Origin: Desarmillaria ectypa
Taxonomy: Eukaryota > Basidiomycota > Agaricomycetes > Agaricales > Physalacriaceae
DNA length: 64,000 bases
Assembly (NCBI GenBank): GCA_030407005.1
Contig: JAUDYN010000008.1
Span: 1,240,001-1,304,000, forward strand
Reading direction: 5' to 3'
Shown here: piece after piece, positions 50,364 to 62,822 of the stretch
How the letters are laid out: every line of letters begins with the position of its first letter
Position numbering within the stretch: position 1 is the stretch's first letter
The notes under the pieces: generated by a model
Database searches by the model: none
What the model was told of the DNA's origin: nothing
Seen by the model: the letters and a program-made list of their open reading frames with translations, nothing else
Made by a program: the position numbers and the translations under genes

Positions 50364-50904
50364 GATTAAATAGCAATAATTGCTACTTGAATGGCCTAAA
50401 TTGTCATTATCTCGATCATCAAGCAAGGGTCTCACCTCCGAAATTTACAATACACAACTTGTAATGAGTTTCGTAATCGCACTCGTCTCCGATAAATGTT
50501 TCACTGACGTCCCCTTTCGGCTGGGTGACTAAAATTTTCGGACAAAGCATCCACTGCTCGTACGGATAGAAAGAAAACAAAGAGGTGCCACCATTCCATA
50601 TAACTGTCTTGACTATATTGTCTGCAATCTATCCAGGGTAACAGCGGTATACCGCAGAGGACGCGACTAGCCCAACTCCCGTCTCGGATTGGTATCCATG
50701 GGAAAATCTAGGGTCACTCACCGCCTCATTCGCCGTTTCGCTCCGCGTCGGGATACCATAGAGCGCGCTTATATATCAACTTTCATTAATTGCATACTCG
50801 TTTTGTTTTCCATTTCCAAATATTTAGTATACATTTCGTTGTGAATGGACACTTCCTGCGATCATGGCCCCGCCATTTCAGTCTAATCACTTTTACTCCG
50901 GGCC
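50364..50904. other. Promoter region of the sterol glucosyltransferase
   Basis: 541 bases between the glucosyltransferase start and the DAHP synthase stop, both genes minus. No gene seen. Confidence 0.5.
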
Positions 50905-52273
<1,369 letters not shown>

Positions 52274-52582
52274 GTTTAGGTCAACCACTGTAAAAAAAAA
52301 CAAGAGACGGTTTATATATGCACCCGGCAATAAAAACTATAACCACAAACTGTTCGGAAAGTTTAGTCGGTATTATACGCTTCTCGTTCCGTGTTGTTCG
52401 CAGAATTGAGGTGTTTTGGATAGGGTTGGGCTGCCAAGAGTGGGTGTCCTGCAACAAAAAAGTTTTTTTTGGAGACAAGTGATCGATTTACGATCGCCCT
52501 TGACTCGAATTCTTTGCACGTGATCCAACGCACGACCCTTTGATTCTACCAATCAGTTCGCTCTCATTTCGTCACTTTCAGC
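52274..52582. promoter_or_regulatory. Divergent promoter between DAHP synthase and TIM9
   Basis: 309 bases separate the two start codons. A poly-A/poly-T run occurs near 52291-52300 and another near 52461. No specific site was recognised. Confidence 0.5.
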
Positions 52583-53035
52583 ATGGATTTCTCCTCTCTC
52601 AGCAGCGCCGAGCAGGTGCACATGAATAAAGTCATAGAAAAAAAGCAGGTCAGCTTGATCCACCCTTGCTGAGTTACAAAGAAACCTTACGATACCGTTA
52701 CCGTGAAGATGCAAGACTTTCTCCGAATGTACGCCAACATCGTAGAGCGATGTTTCAACACATGCTGCAACGACTTTACCAGCAAGACTCTGTCATCAAA
52801 AGAGGTTCTTTTTGTCTTTTTGTGACCATGCCGAACTTTTTCTAGCCAAGTATTTCAGGATCAATGCGTGATGAATTGTACGGAAAAGTTCCTCAAGCAT
52901 GCCGAGAGGGTGGGGACACGTTTCGCGGAGCTGAACGCAGGTGCGTCATTAGGGAGTTCATCTACTGTACACCATGCTCAGGAGAACTCGTTTTCAGAGG
53001 CAATGAATGCCGGACAAAACCAAAACTCGTCATAA
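52583..53035 (+). CDS. TIM9: Mitochondrial intermembrane-space chaperone Tim9
   Basis: Tim9 forms a hexamer with Tim10 and escorts hydrophobic carrier proteins to the TIM22 complex. Four exons: [20 protein letters not shown] followed by [42 protein letters not shown]; and a last exon reading [12 protein letters not shown] up to TAA at 53033-53035. The twin Cx3C motifs (CFNTC and CVMNC) that form the two disulfides are present. All three introns (GT-AG, 46-65 bases) keep frame. The third uses the acceptor TTTTCAG rather than an earlier CTCAG, because only this gives the conserved ELNAEAM ending. The length of about 90 residues is normal. Confidence 0.95.
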
Positions 53036-54507
53036 TATTTTACACAGTACTACGTAATTTCTGCCTGTATCCTTGTCTGCAATCTTCCTTCCTCCTTCCT
53101 TTCCTTTGTCTTTGCGCCCTCAATCCGTCAAGAAGACAACCCACCCAAAACACAATCTCGTCATTTTCGGCGTTGGCAGCTTTTGACATTTTCTGCCACC
53201 AATCTGTAAAGTCTCACCACTTGTCATGACCTCCGTTAGTAGGTCAAACCCCATTTCCGTCTCTTAAATCACTTTTGACTTGAGTTATTGCCTCTTAAGC
53301 CCACCTTCTGCATGCACCCTGTCAAGGCTGCCTGAAAAAAAAAAAAAAACACCATCATTGCGGCTCGCCCCACTGATATCTCCCAAAGCGCTAGCTTCGA
53401 CAAATCTCTCATCGGTCAATGCCCTGCTTTTGTTTCTGCCATCTGGAGCTCCGTCTATTAATACTTATCAAGACGTTTCTAGTACACTAAACCCCGTCCC
53501 CGTCCCCCGACGATTGACCGATGCGATGCAGGAACAGTATCGAGCGCGTTGACAGACTCATCGGCAGGCAAAACTCTTGTCAAATTTTCGTGGCCTGATT
53601 TCTCGCGTCACTTTTTTGGGGTTTCTCGGTATACAGACCACGCAGCAACCCTCGCTACTCTTTTATGTATAATATCGCCCGAACCGCGTCTGTAAGCGTG
53701 ATTTTCAGATGTGTGTTTCTGATATATTTCATTAAGGTCTGACTGACTTCATTCACCACCGTCCCGGATTCCGAATCGCTGTTCTCCCCCAGTTCTGACT
53801 ATCTATAACCCTCGTCTGTCTTCTATGCAATGTTAACTACCGGAGTCGGCTGTCCACCGCTCAAAACCCCCGTGACAAACCCCCTTGGCATGTTAGGCGC
53901 TAGATACACCACGTTATGGGGTTCTCTCCTGTGCATGTAAGGTACCAGGGCTACAAAAGTTCCCCCAGCTCCTCTTCCTCATGCGTTTGGAATTCTCTTT
54001 CGGTGTTAATGTCGGATAGCTCCGTGTCATTCACGCGTCTGTCCTATCTCCGTGGAGCTCTTCTGTGAATTTAACACTGTTTTCATACTCTCACATATCT
54101 GAGAACTTCTAAGGAGGGATCAAGCACCAGTTCGAGGCTTCTGCAAGAACCTTGTCAGACTCTGATAACCCTGGGACAAAATAGATCGAGCCCGGGACCC
54201 TGATCTCAAATCTCCCCTCCGTTAAGTAGTTATCGGTTTATCCTGGTCAGTTGTCACCTACGGATTTAGATACACGCACACAATACGCCGGACACAAGTG
54301 GGGACCAGACCGCAGAAGGCAGAATCGAAGCCATCGAAACTTCTGGGAACTAACCATAACCGCATTGCGTTTAGTTTATGTTCGCATCGCTTTCCCACTC
54401 GGAAGAACATATATATATATAAGTACATATATATGATGGGACTCCGGACTGTACTGGAATAATTCCCTCGACGTTTCGACTTACTCTTTCCTTCCATCTT
54501 CCTCGTC
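53036..54507. other. Intergenic region between TIM9 and the peroxiredoxin
   Basis: About 1.5 kb, pyrimidine-rich in places, with a 13-base poly-A run near 53338 and an AT dinucleotide stretch at about 54409-54433. No frame resembles a known protein. Confidence 0.5.
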
Positions 54508-55209
54508 ATGGCTCATCAGGCTCTCATTGGACATCCCGCACCACACTTGATGCTCCCCAACTACACAGGCGAGCCATACTCTCTCAAACCTGGAGACGAC
54601 GATGTCACCACGGTCATATTTTTCTACCCAAGATCTGGGACTTGGGGTTGCACAAAACAAGCATGCCAGTTTAGAGACGCGATAGCAGGCAAGACCGACC
54701 CTTCCTCCCTTTTGAAGCGAGCAATTAATAAACTCCTCACCCGCCACAGAACGACCAGAATTCCAGTCCAGCAAGGTGCAGGTCATCGGCATCAGCCCAG
54801 ATCCAGTGTGGAAGCAGAAGCTCTTTGTCGAGAAACAAAATCTGACCGTGAGTGAAGAAGACGTCGAGGTTGTCATTGATGACATGAACCTTTTTAGTAC
54901 CCCGTTCTCAGTGATGAAAAGGGAGAAGCACGTCGGGCATATCATGTAGGCCGAGGGTTATGGGGTCTGGCTGACCTACGGGTCACTTTTGTGATAGACA
55001 GCAAGGGGATTATACGGTACGGTTTTCCTTAGATGCTTCAGCTTTTCTGGACGATGATCGGGCCGGACAATAGTGACGCTCTCGACACGACGTCGATAAA
55101 TTACGCTTCGCACTGCAAGTTTGTCTCAAGGGTGCTAGAGACGCTAAGAAAAGAGGATGACAAAACCGCGCAGATCTCAGAGTCTGTACCAGACGAGGAT
55201 GCCAGCTAA
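54508..55209 (+). CDS. PrxQ/BCP-type peroxiredoxin
   Basis: This is a thioredoxin-fold peroxidase that reduces hydroperoxides. The ATG at 54508 gives MAHQALIGHPAPHLMLPNYT and VIFFYPRSGTWGCTKQACQF. GCTKQAC holds the peroxidatic Cys and, five residues on, the resolving Cys typical of the BCP/PrxQ class. The first exon ends inside DAIA|E, where the only in-frame splice uses a GC donor (intron 54689-54758). It continues FQSSKVQVIGISPDPVWKQK and FVEKQNLT, a GT-AG intron, YPVLSDEKGEARRAYHVGRG and LADLRVTFVIDSKGIIR, another intron, then DALDTTSINYASHCKFVSRV. The stop is at 55207-55209. It converges on the nitronate monooxygenase with a 116-base gap. Confidence 0.88.
54689..54758 (+). other. GC-AG intron in the peroxiredoxin gene
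   Basis: After GAC GCG ATA GCA G the intron starts GCAAGACC and ends GAACGACCAG (70 bases). Removing it joins DAIA-E-FQSSKVQVIG in frame, as expected for the family. No GT donor nearby gives the same product. GC-AG is the commonest non-canonical class of spliceosomal intron. Confidence 0.75.
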
Positions 55210-55325
55210 CGCAGGGACGAAGGGAAGCACTATTGCGGTGGTCCAGGCGTGGAGCTTACATGAAAGATCCAATTTCTGTGCATATTTTACATTTGAAGGA
55301 CACTTATACACTATATTATGAAGCC

Positions 55326-56819
55326 CTACAACTTGGCTCGTACAACCGCGGCATTCAAGCCCCCGATGATACCCTCTGCTTCCGTTGCCATCCTGTCGAG
55401 GAGGGTTTTACAGGTGGGAATATCGTCGATAAGTCCTACAGTGACACCCGCACTCCATACACCATGATCTGGATCCCCATTCTCATAGACCATCTTACCC
55501 CTCTGTCCTGAAACCAGATCTCTAATGTCTTCGAACTTCGCGCCTCCAGGACGCCGCTCTAAAGCCACTACTTCCATTGAGATCTTGTTTTTAAAGACCC
55601 TGGCAGTGTTGCGTAGCGTACGGAAAATATGGACTGTGTCCGTTTCCTTCGAGGCAACGATCTTGTCCTTGATTTTGGGGTGGATCGGACTGGGAAACCA
55701 GCAGTTATTCGCCAGGTTCTTGGTAATGAGTTTTAGGGGAACAACCGACCTTTCGACCGTGCACATGAAGCGAGTGCCCATGTTAACGCCCTGGAATCTT
55801 TCGATTAATTGTTTCTCTTATTTAATAAGGACGTAAATCATTCACCGAAGCGCCAAGGGCCAGGGCTGCAGCGAGACCTCGCCCGTCAGCAATGCCACCG
55901 GATGCGATATATGGGACTGCGAGTTCCTTCGCGGCCTTCGCGAGCTGGGCGGGTCAGCGGTTCGTGAGAACGAGGGTTAACACAACACTGAAATCATATC
56001 TGACCAATACCAAGCCGCCAATATCCTCTTCCCCCGGATGGCCAGCGCCTGGAATAGGTTTCAATCTCAGACAAATCTTGTCACGAGGAAACATACATTC
56101 GAACCCGTCAATACTCAGTATATCAACGCCCATCTTTTGCGCACTCTGCCGTTTTGCATGTCCATCAACGGGATTGACAGTGGGTTGCGTAGAATCACGA
56201 ACCTTGGCATGCCGTATGGTCGTACATTTGTGAAGTACGACGCAGTTTTCAGATTTGAAGAATTTGATCAAGGGTCCAGCTAAGTAAGGGGAAAGAACCG
56301 AATTTACATGGTGATATCTGCCAGGGAAACCCTCAAACGTACGATTGTTTCCCGCCGTTTCAAAAATACGAACGCCTTCGGACACGGCGGCTCTTGCGTA
56401 GCCTTCATAGTCCGGCGGATTTATACTAGGCAACAACGTAATGTTCACGCCAAACGGTTTGGACGTAAGTCTACGAGTTTGCCTGATAGCATCGCGTAGA
56501 GCGTCAGGGCTCGATTGCGTTAACGCAGTAAGAATTCCTGGGCAACAGAGGTACTAAGTTGATATTCAACATGAACCTGAACGCACTCACCAAGGCCGCC
56601 TGCTTCTGATACAGCTGCGGCCAACTGAGGCACGCCCACCCTGAAAGTATGCTATTTCAGGCTCTGGAACCGTGATGTATTCAGCGTAATTATTTACCAC
56701 TGCATACCGCCTTGTACTATAGGACTGGGGCGCTGATATTAGCGTGTGATACGGTTACTGGGAACGGTTCTGACGTACACACTTATTCCTAGTATCTTCG
56801 TTACAGCCGTGGTAATCAT
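55326..56819 (-). CDS. Nitronate monooxygenase (2-nitropropane dioxygenase family)
   Basis: This FMN enzyme oxidises alkyl nitronates, often as detoxification. The ATG at 56819 gives MITTAVTKILGIS, then PIVQGGMQWVGVPQLAAAVS and EAGGLGILTAL, the FMN-phosphate side of the TIM barrel. Later exons read SKPFGVNITLLPSI, GVRIFETAGN and an IKFFKSENCVVLHKCTTIRH block. AQKMGVDILSIDGFECAGHP and GEEDIGGLVL carry the conserved active-site His region. The rest gives VPYIASGGIADGRGLAAALA, NMGTRFMCTVE and a C-terminal segment ending GLNAAVVRAKL at 55326. It is broken by short introns but intact where followed. Convergent with the peroxiredoxin; both are protective enzymes, though a functional link is only suggestive. 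Confidence 0.9.
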
Positions 56820-57086
56820 ATTCAAGGCAATGAAGGGGAAGCAGAAAGGACAGCGAACAAGGTATAAAGAAAGAGGGACTAGGATGATGGACGAGTTCCG
56901 GATGCTGGGAAGGATATAAATACCTCCGGCAACAGGAGCGTGATAAATTGTACTAGCCGGTACGCTTGGCGAAAGCGTACACTCTTATTACTCTATTCCA
57001 ATACACTTTTTCCATAAGCAAAAAGAAACCACCAATAGTATTACAATAGTAGTCAATAGCTCTGTTATCCCACCACGACATAAAGA

Positions 57087-58917
57087 CTAGAACAATCCAA
57101 CAAGATCACCAAAAGGATCCTTCCCTTGGGTCTGGTTGCTTTGTTGTTGCTGCTGTTGCGGTTGATGAGGCTGTGACGGCTGCTGGAATTGTTGTTGCTG
57201 ATACGGGGAGGCTTGGAATGTCTGCTGCATGCTACCTTGTATTGGAGTAAATGATTGCTGTGGTGGGTTGAACGACTGTTGTGGTGGGCTAAACGGCGAC
57301 TGCTGCGAGGTAAACATCTGTTGAGCCGCAGGATGCGAGATCCCAAGCCCCATCCCCATCCCTGCCGAACCATTCCTATTGCCGACATTATAACTAGGGA
57401 CAAACGGCGAACCTGTCCCAGGGGTCGAAGGTAGCATAATGGAAGCAGGCGGTGTAGTAGAAGGTACAGGAGGTGACATCGAAGTGGGCCTTAATAGCGG
57501 ATTGAAATTGCCGGCGCCACTAGTTCCCATGGGAGATGGAGCGTGCATAGATGTCGCAGTGAGATTCGCATTGAAGTGCTGGGCGAAAGGCTGAGGTTGA
57601 GGTTGGGGTTGGAGGGAGCCGAAGAGCCCGGCAAGGTCATCTGGACCAGATGCCGTTGGGGCGCTACTGCTTGATGGTGCAGAGTCGTCCAAGTCAATCA
57701 GAGAGACATCGTTACGGGTAGAAGTTAGTTCGGTGGGTATGGGGTTGGCAGCAGTGGCGTAGTCTCCCTTTTTGTAGGCGTCATAACGATCCAGTGCGGT
57801 GTTTATTTGATCATTTATTTGTAGGAACGTATCTGAAGACGATGGTTAGCGGGGACACAGAAGATCGAAAGACTAACGGACCCAAGGATTCTGGATCATG
57901 GGTCTCTGCATCCGATATCCATTTCTGTATTTTCGGTCTAGCAGCGGTTAGTATCGAAGCTACTTGCTGCATTTTGGGGTCAAGAAGAATCGGCAGAAGA
58001 AAACGATGCAAACCCTACCTCGTACACATCGCCAGAAACAATCCTCTCTCCCCTTGCGGTATCCACATTATCAAGCATCTCATTCAGCAGGATGACCTTT
58101 GATTCAAGCTTGTTAAGATCAGCCAATGCCTGTGTCTTGTAATCAGGCTTAGCATCCGGATTTGCCCCCGCGAGGGACTTCATGAGCTCCTGAGCAGCGG
58201 CAAGATCTCTAGGCGTCCCTCTACGAATAAGTTCCTGCAATTTGGCCGACTGCGCCTCTCTATCCTCCTCCTCGAGCTCCTCGGCAGTTTTGAGATTCTG
58301 AAATATTATCAGCGATGGCAGAGTGACAATAATCGGTAGGACGCACCGCAGCCGTAGCCAAAGAAGACGCCTGCTGAGGCAAATCTCGAAATCGGTAGCC
58401 TTTGAACGTCAAGAGCCTATGCATATCCCGGATATTTCCCAGGTCATCCTTCCACCTCGATTCCACACATATACCCTCCTTCCACGAGTGCAGGAGCTCG
58501 AGAATCCGAGACATAACCGGACCAGGGAACGGAGGCGGTCGCTCGGGAAATCGACGCACTAGCTCATTTAAGAACTCCTTAGTAGATATTTGGAGGTGAA
58601 AAGGGTATCCGCATGATTGTACGAGGGTATCTAGCAAAGCGAGAGCGAGGATGGCAATATGTGGATTACGGTTGTTCGCGAGGCGTGCTGTGAGCATCGC
58701 TGCTTCCCGGGGCCTTCAACAAACCAATCAGCCGTCTACCAGAATTATTATCGACAAAAAGTACGCACGTATTAGCCTTCTTGGTATTGATATAATTGGC
58801 AACCTCGATATGGAGACCATAGTTCGGTTCTGGTAATGAGGGATCACAGGAGCGCGTTATGAGGGTCTCAAGAGGCGACGCTCGAAGCCAGTTGGACGTG
58901 GTCGGACTCGATAGCAT
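57087..58917 (-). CDS. VHS-GAT domain trafficking adaptor (GGA/TOM1-like)
   Basis: VHS-GAT proteins bind sorting signals, Arf or ubiquitin at the Golgi and endosomes. The ATG at 58917 gives MLSSPTTSNWLRASPLETLI and ITRSCDPSLPEPNYGLHIEV (VHS helix 1-2). After an intron comes ANNRNPHIAILALALLDTLV followed by QSCGYPFHLQISTKEFLNEL and RLLTFKGYRF. The GAT region has LQELIRRGTPRDLAAAQELM and LNKLESKVILLNEMLDNVDT, then LQINDQINTALDRYDAYKKG. The C-terminus is disordered, Pro/Gln-rich, and ends KDPFGDLVGLF at 57087, a DPF/hydrophobic tail that could bind clathrin or adaptors. The gamma-ear (GAE) domain of true GGAs is not evident, so it may be a TOM1/Lsb5-like or ear-less GGA protein. Confidence 0.85.
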
Positions 58918-59327
58918 TGAGGGAAAGAATAGAGGCGTTCTCGCAAGATGAGAAGATGACGGTAATGGCGGACGTGGTCATCCCGAAGCCTTTACCAAGC
59001 CGACGCAAATGAGCTGCACAGCATCTTCATTGATCTCATGGAGACGTTGCTCTCCAGGGGCATCGACAACGCAATAAATTCATTTCTTCCAGGTAGTAAT
59101 GTTGAAACTCATGCTCAGACATAGGGTATTTATTTGCAGACATTTCGTATTATATGCCGTCGTAGTATTGGACGCTGCATGGGAATAGTGTCCTATCGTG
59201 TCCCGTCGACTACCAGAAAGCGCCTCCATCCTTTTCGGAAAAGTCTGTGAGGGTCCAGTCATTTATTTTTGCTCTTCACCACTTCCCCCCCTCCTTCTAC
59301 TGCCTCTAATTATTTTTATTCTTCAAT

Positions 59328-59972
59328 ATGGCAAGCTCTCGGTGGGCTGATACCACAGTAAGAATCCGCCTACTCATATCATTCGAGGTGACACCTCACC
59401 AACGGGCCCACTCAGCATTCCCTATGGCCTTCTTGCAACCGCATTCTCAGCCAAGAATGCGATCTTAAACGCCACTTCCACTCTCATATCGAGGATAAGA
59501 AGCGGTACGCGTAAATTTCCTCACAGAAAACCCCAACCCCCATCTCCACCCCCAGGAAACGAAAGTACCCATGGCTGGCCTGCTCTTATTTCGCCCTGAC
59601 TGAATGAAAGATTGATGAACACCACAAAGACAGACAGTAAGCATCAACTCTGTTCCAAGCCTTACTTACCACTTACCTGCAATCGGCTCCAATAGCCTGG
59701 GGTTACGAGAGTACAAATGTCACGATTGAAAATTTGAGACTGCATACAGAGCGCCCTTCATGCGCCATCAGCGAGAACACGGAATCGTTGCGTCAGGGAC
59801 AATCCCGCCATGCAATAAGTCCAGGAAACGCGAGAATCGGGTTGGTGGGCCTTCCAGGCGCGGTGCCAAGGATCAGCAGTCACGTCCGCCCTCGACCCCG
59901 TCTCCGTCACCACCGTTGATTGAGGATGGAGTACACAAGGCGACACCTTTCCAAAAGCGTCCATCAAAATGA
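59328..59972 (+). pseudogene. Decayed C2H2 zinc-finger protein gene
   Basis: ATG at 59328 (MASSRWADTTH) with two or three plausible GT-AG introns. Finger 1 is LWPSCNRILSQECDLKRHFH; the first Cys of the pair is Trp (TGG). Finger 2 is RKYPWLACSYFALTE, a TGA, then KIDEHHKDRQ; the first Cys is Tyr (TAC), and the TGA sits inside the finger. Finger 3 is EYKCHD, a TGA, then KFETAYRAPFMRHQREHG; the second Cys is the TGA. A Ser/Pro-rich tail ends FQKRPSK at 59972. Every finger has lost one zinc cysteine, so it cannot fold as a normal zinc-finger protein. The fingers resemble fungal transcription-factor C2H2 triplets. It sits just left of a transposon relic. Confidence 0.62.
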
Positions 59973-60143
59973 GCCGACTTATGGTTGCAGTCCTTTCGGG
60001 ACAGTGGTCAAATTTCCCCTGCCCTGCTTGGAAATCGCGGTGGTCGATGCGCCTGTTCCGGAATGAGCGGCCGACGGTCTCTTTGACGACATGGACGAGC
60101 CTATACAAAATATCAGCCTTCTCAAATATAATAACAAAGTAAA

Positions 60144-60171
60144 GTTACCGAGCTATCTCAGGCAGGTTTTC
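60144..60171 (+). repeat. Left inverted repeat of the element
   Basis: Inverse complement of 62511-62538 at 27 of 28 positions; the only mismatch is the fourth base from the outside (A here, corresponding to G). Confidence 0.85.
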
Positions 60172-60827
60172 GAATCGGCTTGAGGGGCTCCAAGGTGCGG
60201 CTCCGTTTCCGGATTATAGGCCTATTTTAGTGCTTTCTCCGGTATAGTGCTAATATTGAAGTACTTTAGGAGCTGTCCATACCGTGTTAAAGGTAGGTAA
60301 TGCACAGTGTAGAGATTATATAGTGTGAATAGTGTGAAGACGTTGTTGGCTGACCGCATCTGAGGCAGAACCTGTTGGCCGCCATCTTTCGCCGGCATGT
60401 TCAACGTTCGTCCTCACAATGATTTCGAAATTGTCATCACTAAAATCGGATGTTCTCCAATTCATAGTTCAAGTCCATTATTCCATAGAAAGTAGTACAC
60501 TCGAGGAGACAAAGGTCACTATACCTGCTCGAAGTTCCCTTGCACCTCGACCAGTGTCTTCTTTCTGGAATGACGATGTGCTGTATCTTCTCCATATATT
60601 TGACTAATCCGATTTAGATTCCAAGCAATTTCTTTGGACTGGGTCGTACGCTCACAGCCCGGGGCCATTGTGCTTTCGGACTCTTGAAAGTCTTGATGCT
60701 TGTTCACTGAGCACTCACTGATATATCTCATAGTTGAGAATGGTATTTATCCAGCAAGCAACAATGTCACAAAGAGTCTATATTGATTTTGATGTGTTAG
60801 TTTACATCTCTGTTGTTGGTTTTGACC

Positions 60828-60854
60828 TTTCCCCGGTGAACAAGTGCCTAATAC
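60828..60854 (+). repeat. Internal direct repeat, copy 1
   Basis: 27 bases containing GTGAACAAGTGCCTAATAC, matching 62348-62374 with one mismatch (G/A). A partial inverted copy, CTTGTTCACTG, occurs near 60700. CACTG/CAGTG is typical of CACTA-type ends, so these may be old termini. Confidence 0.75.
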
Positions 60855-61089
60855 TTGGGTATCACAAGACTCAACTTCACCCGTGCAATGTACCTGTTTC
60901 CCTGGCAGGCATCCTGATTCTCCGATTTTATGGAGGCTGAATACAGCAGGTAAGATGTACATTGGAAATGGTCAGCACAGAAGAATGTGTTGGAGTACAG
61001 TAAGCACGAACGGCTCGAGTTAGTGAGTAGTGAGGACTCCGGGATTGCTCGCAAACACGCGAGGGGCTCAAGTACCAGGTGCTGTGCTT

Positions 61090-62102
61090 TATATACCACT
61101 AAAAATAGAAAATCTACAATGGAAAGGAGGGCGATAAGCGACGGCCGTCGGAAGCGCAGTGCATTTGGTATCTCAACAGAATGTTGCATAGATTCGCGTC
61201 GGGACCTAAAGAATTTCCTGATCTCGTTGAATAGCCTTGGACCTGGACCATGCCGCGCACCCTGCCAGTTAAACTTACCTTTAAATATACGACCACGAGC
61301 AGGGACTGGAAATGCCGCTCGCACGATATTCCTCAAGTCTCTGGCCTTTACTCCAGCCTCAGGAATTGCTGGTAGCACCACACTCAGACAACGATAAAGA
61401 TCAACAGTACCGAACTCCTCGGGGACCATTGCTGAACCATGGTTACGAAGGAACATGCTGACAGCCTCCATGTTCGCACCAATAGAGATAGGCTGTGAAA
61501 CAGTCAACAGCTTCTTGGCGGCGCAACCACGTTGTCATTTGGGCAATGTAGTCACGTTTATTTGAAGCACGATATGCGTCTTTTGCATAGTCAATGTGGA
61601 GACGCTCTGGAGCTTCGGTGTTGAAGCTATCGGCACTGCCAAATTGTTGAATGAGATGGATGTAGTAGTGTTCCATTGCATGTATTTTGGGAATGTTGAA
61701 GTGGTCACGAATCTACAACTCGATGAATATATCCTTGTACTGGTGAAAATCGTCCAATGCGCGTGAAAGAGATGAGAGGGTGGTGGATGTGTGAGAGTGA
61801 AGCAAGGCGAAGTAAATAAAATCAATGGCCGCTCTAACGGCCATCAGCACGCGGTTATCCATTGCTGCTGCGATCAACCTAACAAAAACCTGTTCCAATA
61901 TCAACTCAGTATACCGTTTCACGAGGTGGTCTTTGAAGATACCTTTGTAAAGTTGATGTAGGAGGTCGGGTGTGAAACATTGAAAGATATTGGAGAAAGG
62001 TAAATTCCGCCAGAATGGGTTGAAGACGGGACGGAGGCCAAGGTTGGTCCATTCATCCTTGAATGCTGGATCTGATACGCCATTTAATGCTATATAAGGC
62101 AT
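61090..62102 (-). pseudogene. Plavaka-type transposase relic
   Basis: Conserved Plavaka blocks occur on the minus strand: [60 protein letters not shown] and [15 protein letters not shown] follows, then IRDHFNIPKIHAMEHYYIHL, EAPERLHIDYAKDAYRASNK and MTTWLRRQEAV. Further on, in another frame, are GSAMVPEEFGTVDLYRCLSV and a degraded C-terminus. Between KRYTELI and [16 protein letters not shown] a stretch of the usual protein is missing. The N-terminal half is absent. A stop, an internal deletion and a frame change make it inactive. Confidence 0.78.
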
Positions 62103-62347
62103 TATACGGCATTATACAGCCTCATAAGAAAAAATGACACGTGACATTATATTCCACATTAAATTTCCAAAGCACAGGGCCTATCAAGATATTTTTTACG
62201 AGAGATAAGTGAGCACATTCAGAAAATAATTCTGACAAAATATTAGGGCCCTCAGGCTACACTTAACATTTTCTAATTTGCGACAAGAATATATTAGAAA
62301 AGAGTGACATAATAAGGCTAAATCAGTCATATGTAGAATCTCCGACA

Positions 62348-62374
62348 TTTCCCCAGTGAACAAGTGCCTAATAC
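62348..62374 (+). repeat. Internal direct repeat, copy 2
   Basis: Same orientation as 60828-60854, 26 of 27 bases identical. Confidence 0.75.
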
Positions 62375-62510
62375 AAGATAGGTACTACGTAAATCCATGT
62401 TTTCTACAATAAAATATGCACATCTCCTGCTAACTACGAAAAGTTTATATTTATCACCGAGACGGAAGCACACCTCCGAACCGAACAGACCGAGTTGCGT
62501 TACGCACATT

Positions 62511-62538
62511 GAAAACCTGCCTGAGATAGCTCGGCAAC
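62511..62538 (-). repeat. Right inverted repeat of the element
   Basis: Inverse complement of 60144-60171; 24 central bases identical. Confidence 0.85.
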
Positions 62539-62822
62539 CCTACAGGGTGAGCAAAGACGGTGAACTTTTAGAGAAGCCATGTGGATCCTTTCAATCCTCG
62601 CGACTTCTACGCGCCAGCCGCTTTAGGTACATACATCTTTTGTATTTGACCTATAATTAAACGGATAAGTAAATCCTAGTGTGTTACAGAACGAACATAT
62701 AATCAAGCAAAATACATGTAACTATATCAAAGCGATGACAGCAAAATAGCATAGACTATGTCAGGCGTGCTTGCATAGAAAAAAATGGACTCCTCCATCG
62801 ATCTTCCCCCCTAGTATATTAC

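Larger units (their letters stand above)
60144..62538. mobile_element. 2.4-kb element with terminal inverted repeats and a Plavaka-like transposase relic
   Basis: The bases 60148-60171 and 62511-62534 are a perfect 24-base inverted pair, core CCGAGCTATCTCAGGCAGG. Including four flanking bases on each side, 27 of 28 match (60144-60171 with 62511-62538). Between them lie a minus-strand transposase relic and a direct repeat pair. No clear target-site duplication was found outside the repeats, so these may be the ends of the element or a nested non-autonomous element. Plavaka elements are CACTA-related DNA transposons common in Agaricomycetes. Confidence 0.6.

Noticed and set aside
59328..59972. 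TGA codons at zinc-finger positions as selenocysteine or another recoding
   Set aside because: One TGA sits at a Cys position, which is suggestive, but selenoprotein machinery is not known in Dikarya, the other TGA is not at a Cys, and the remaining fingers lost cysteines by ordinary substitutions. Decay is simpler.
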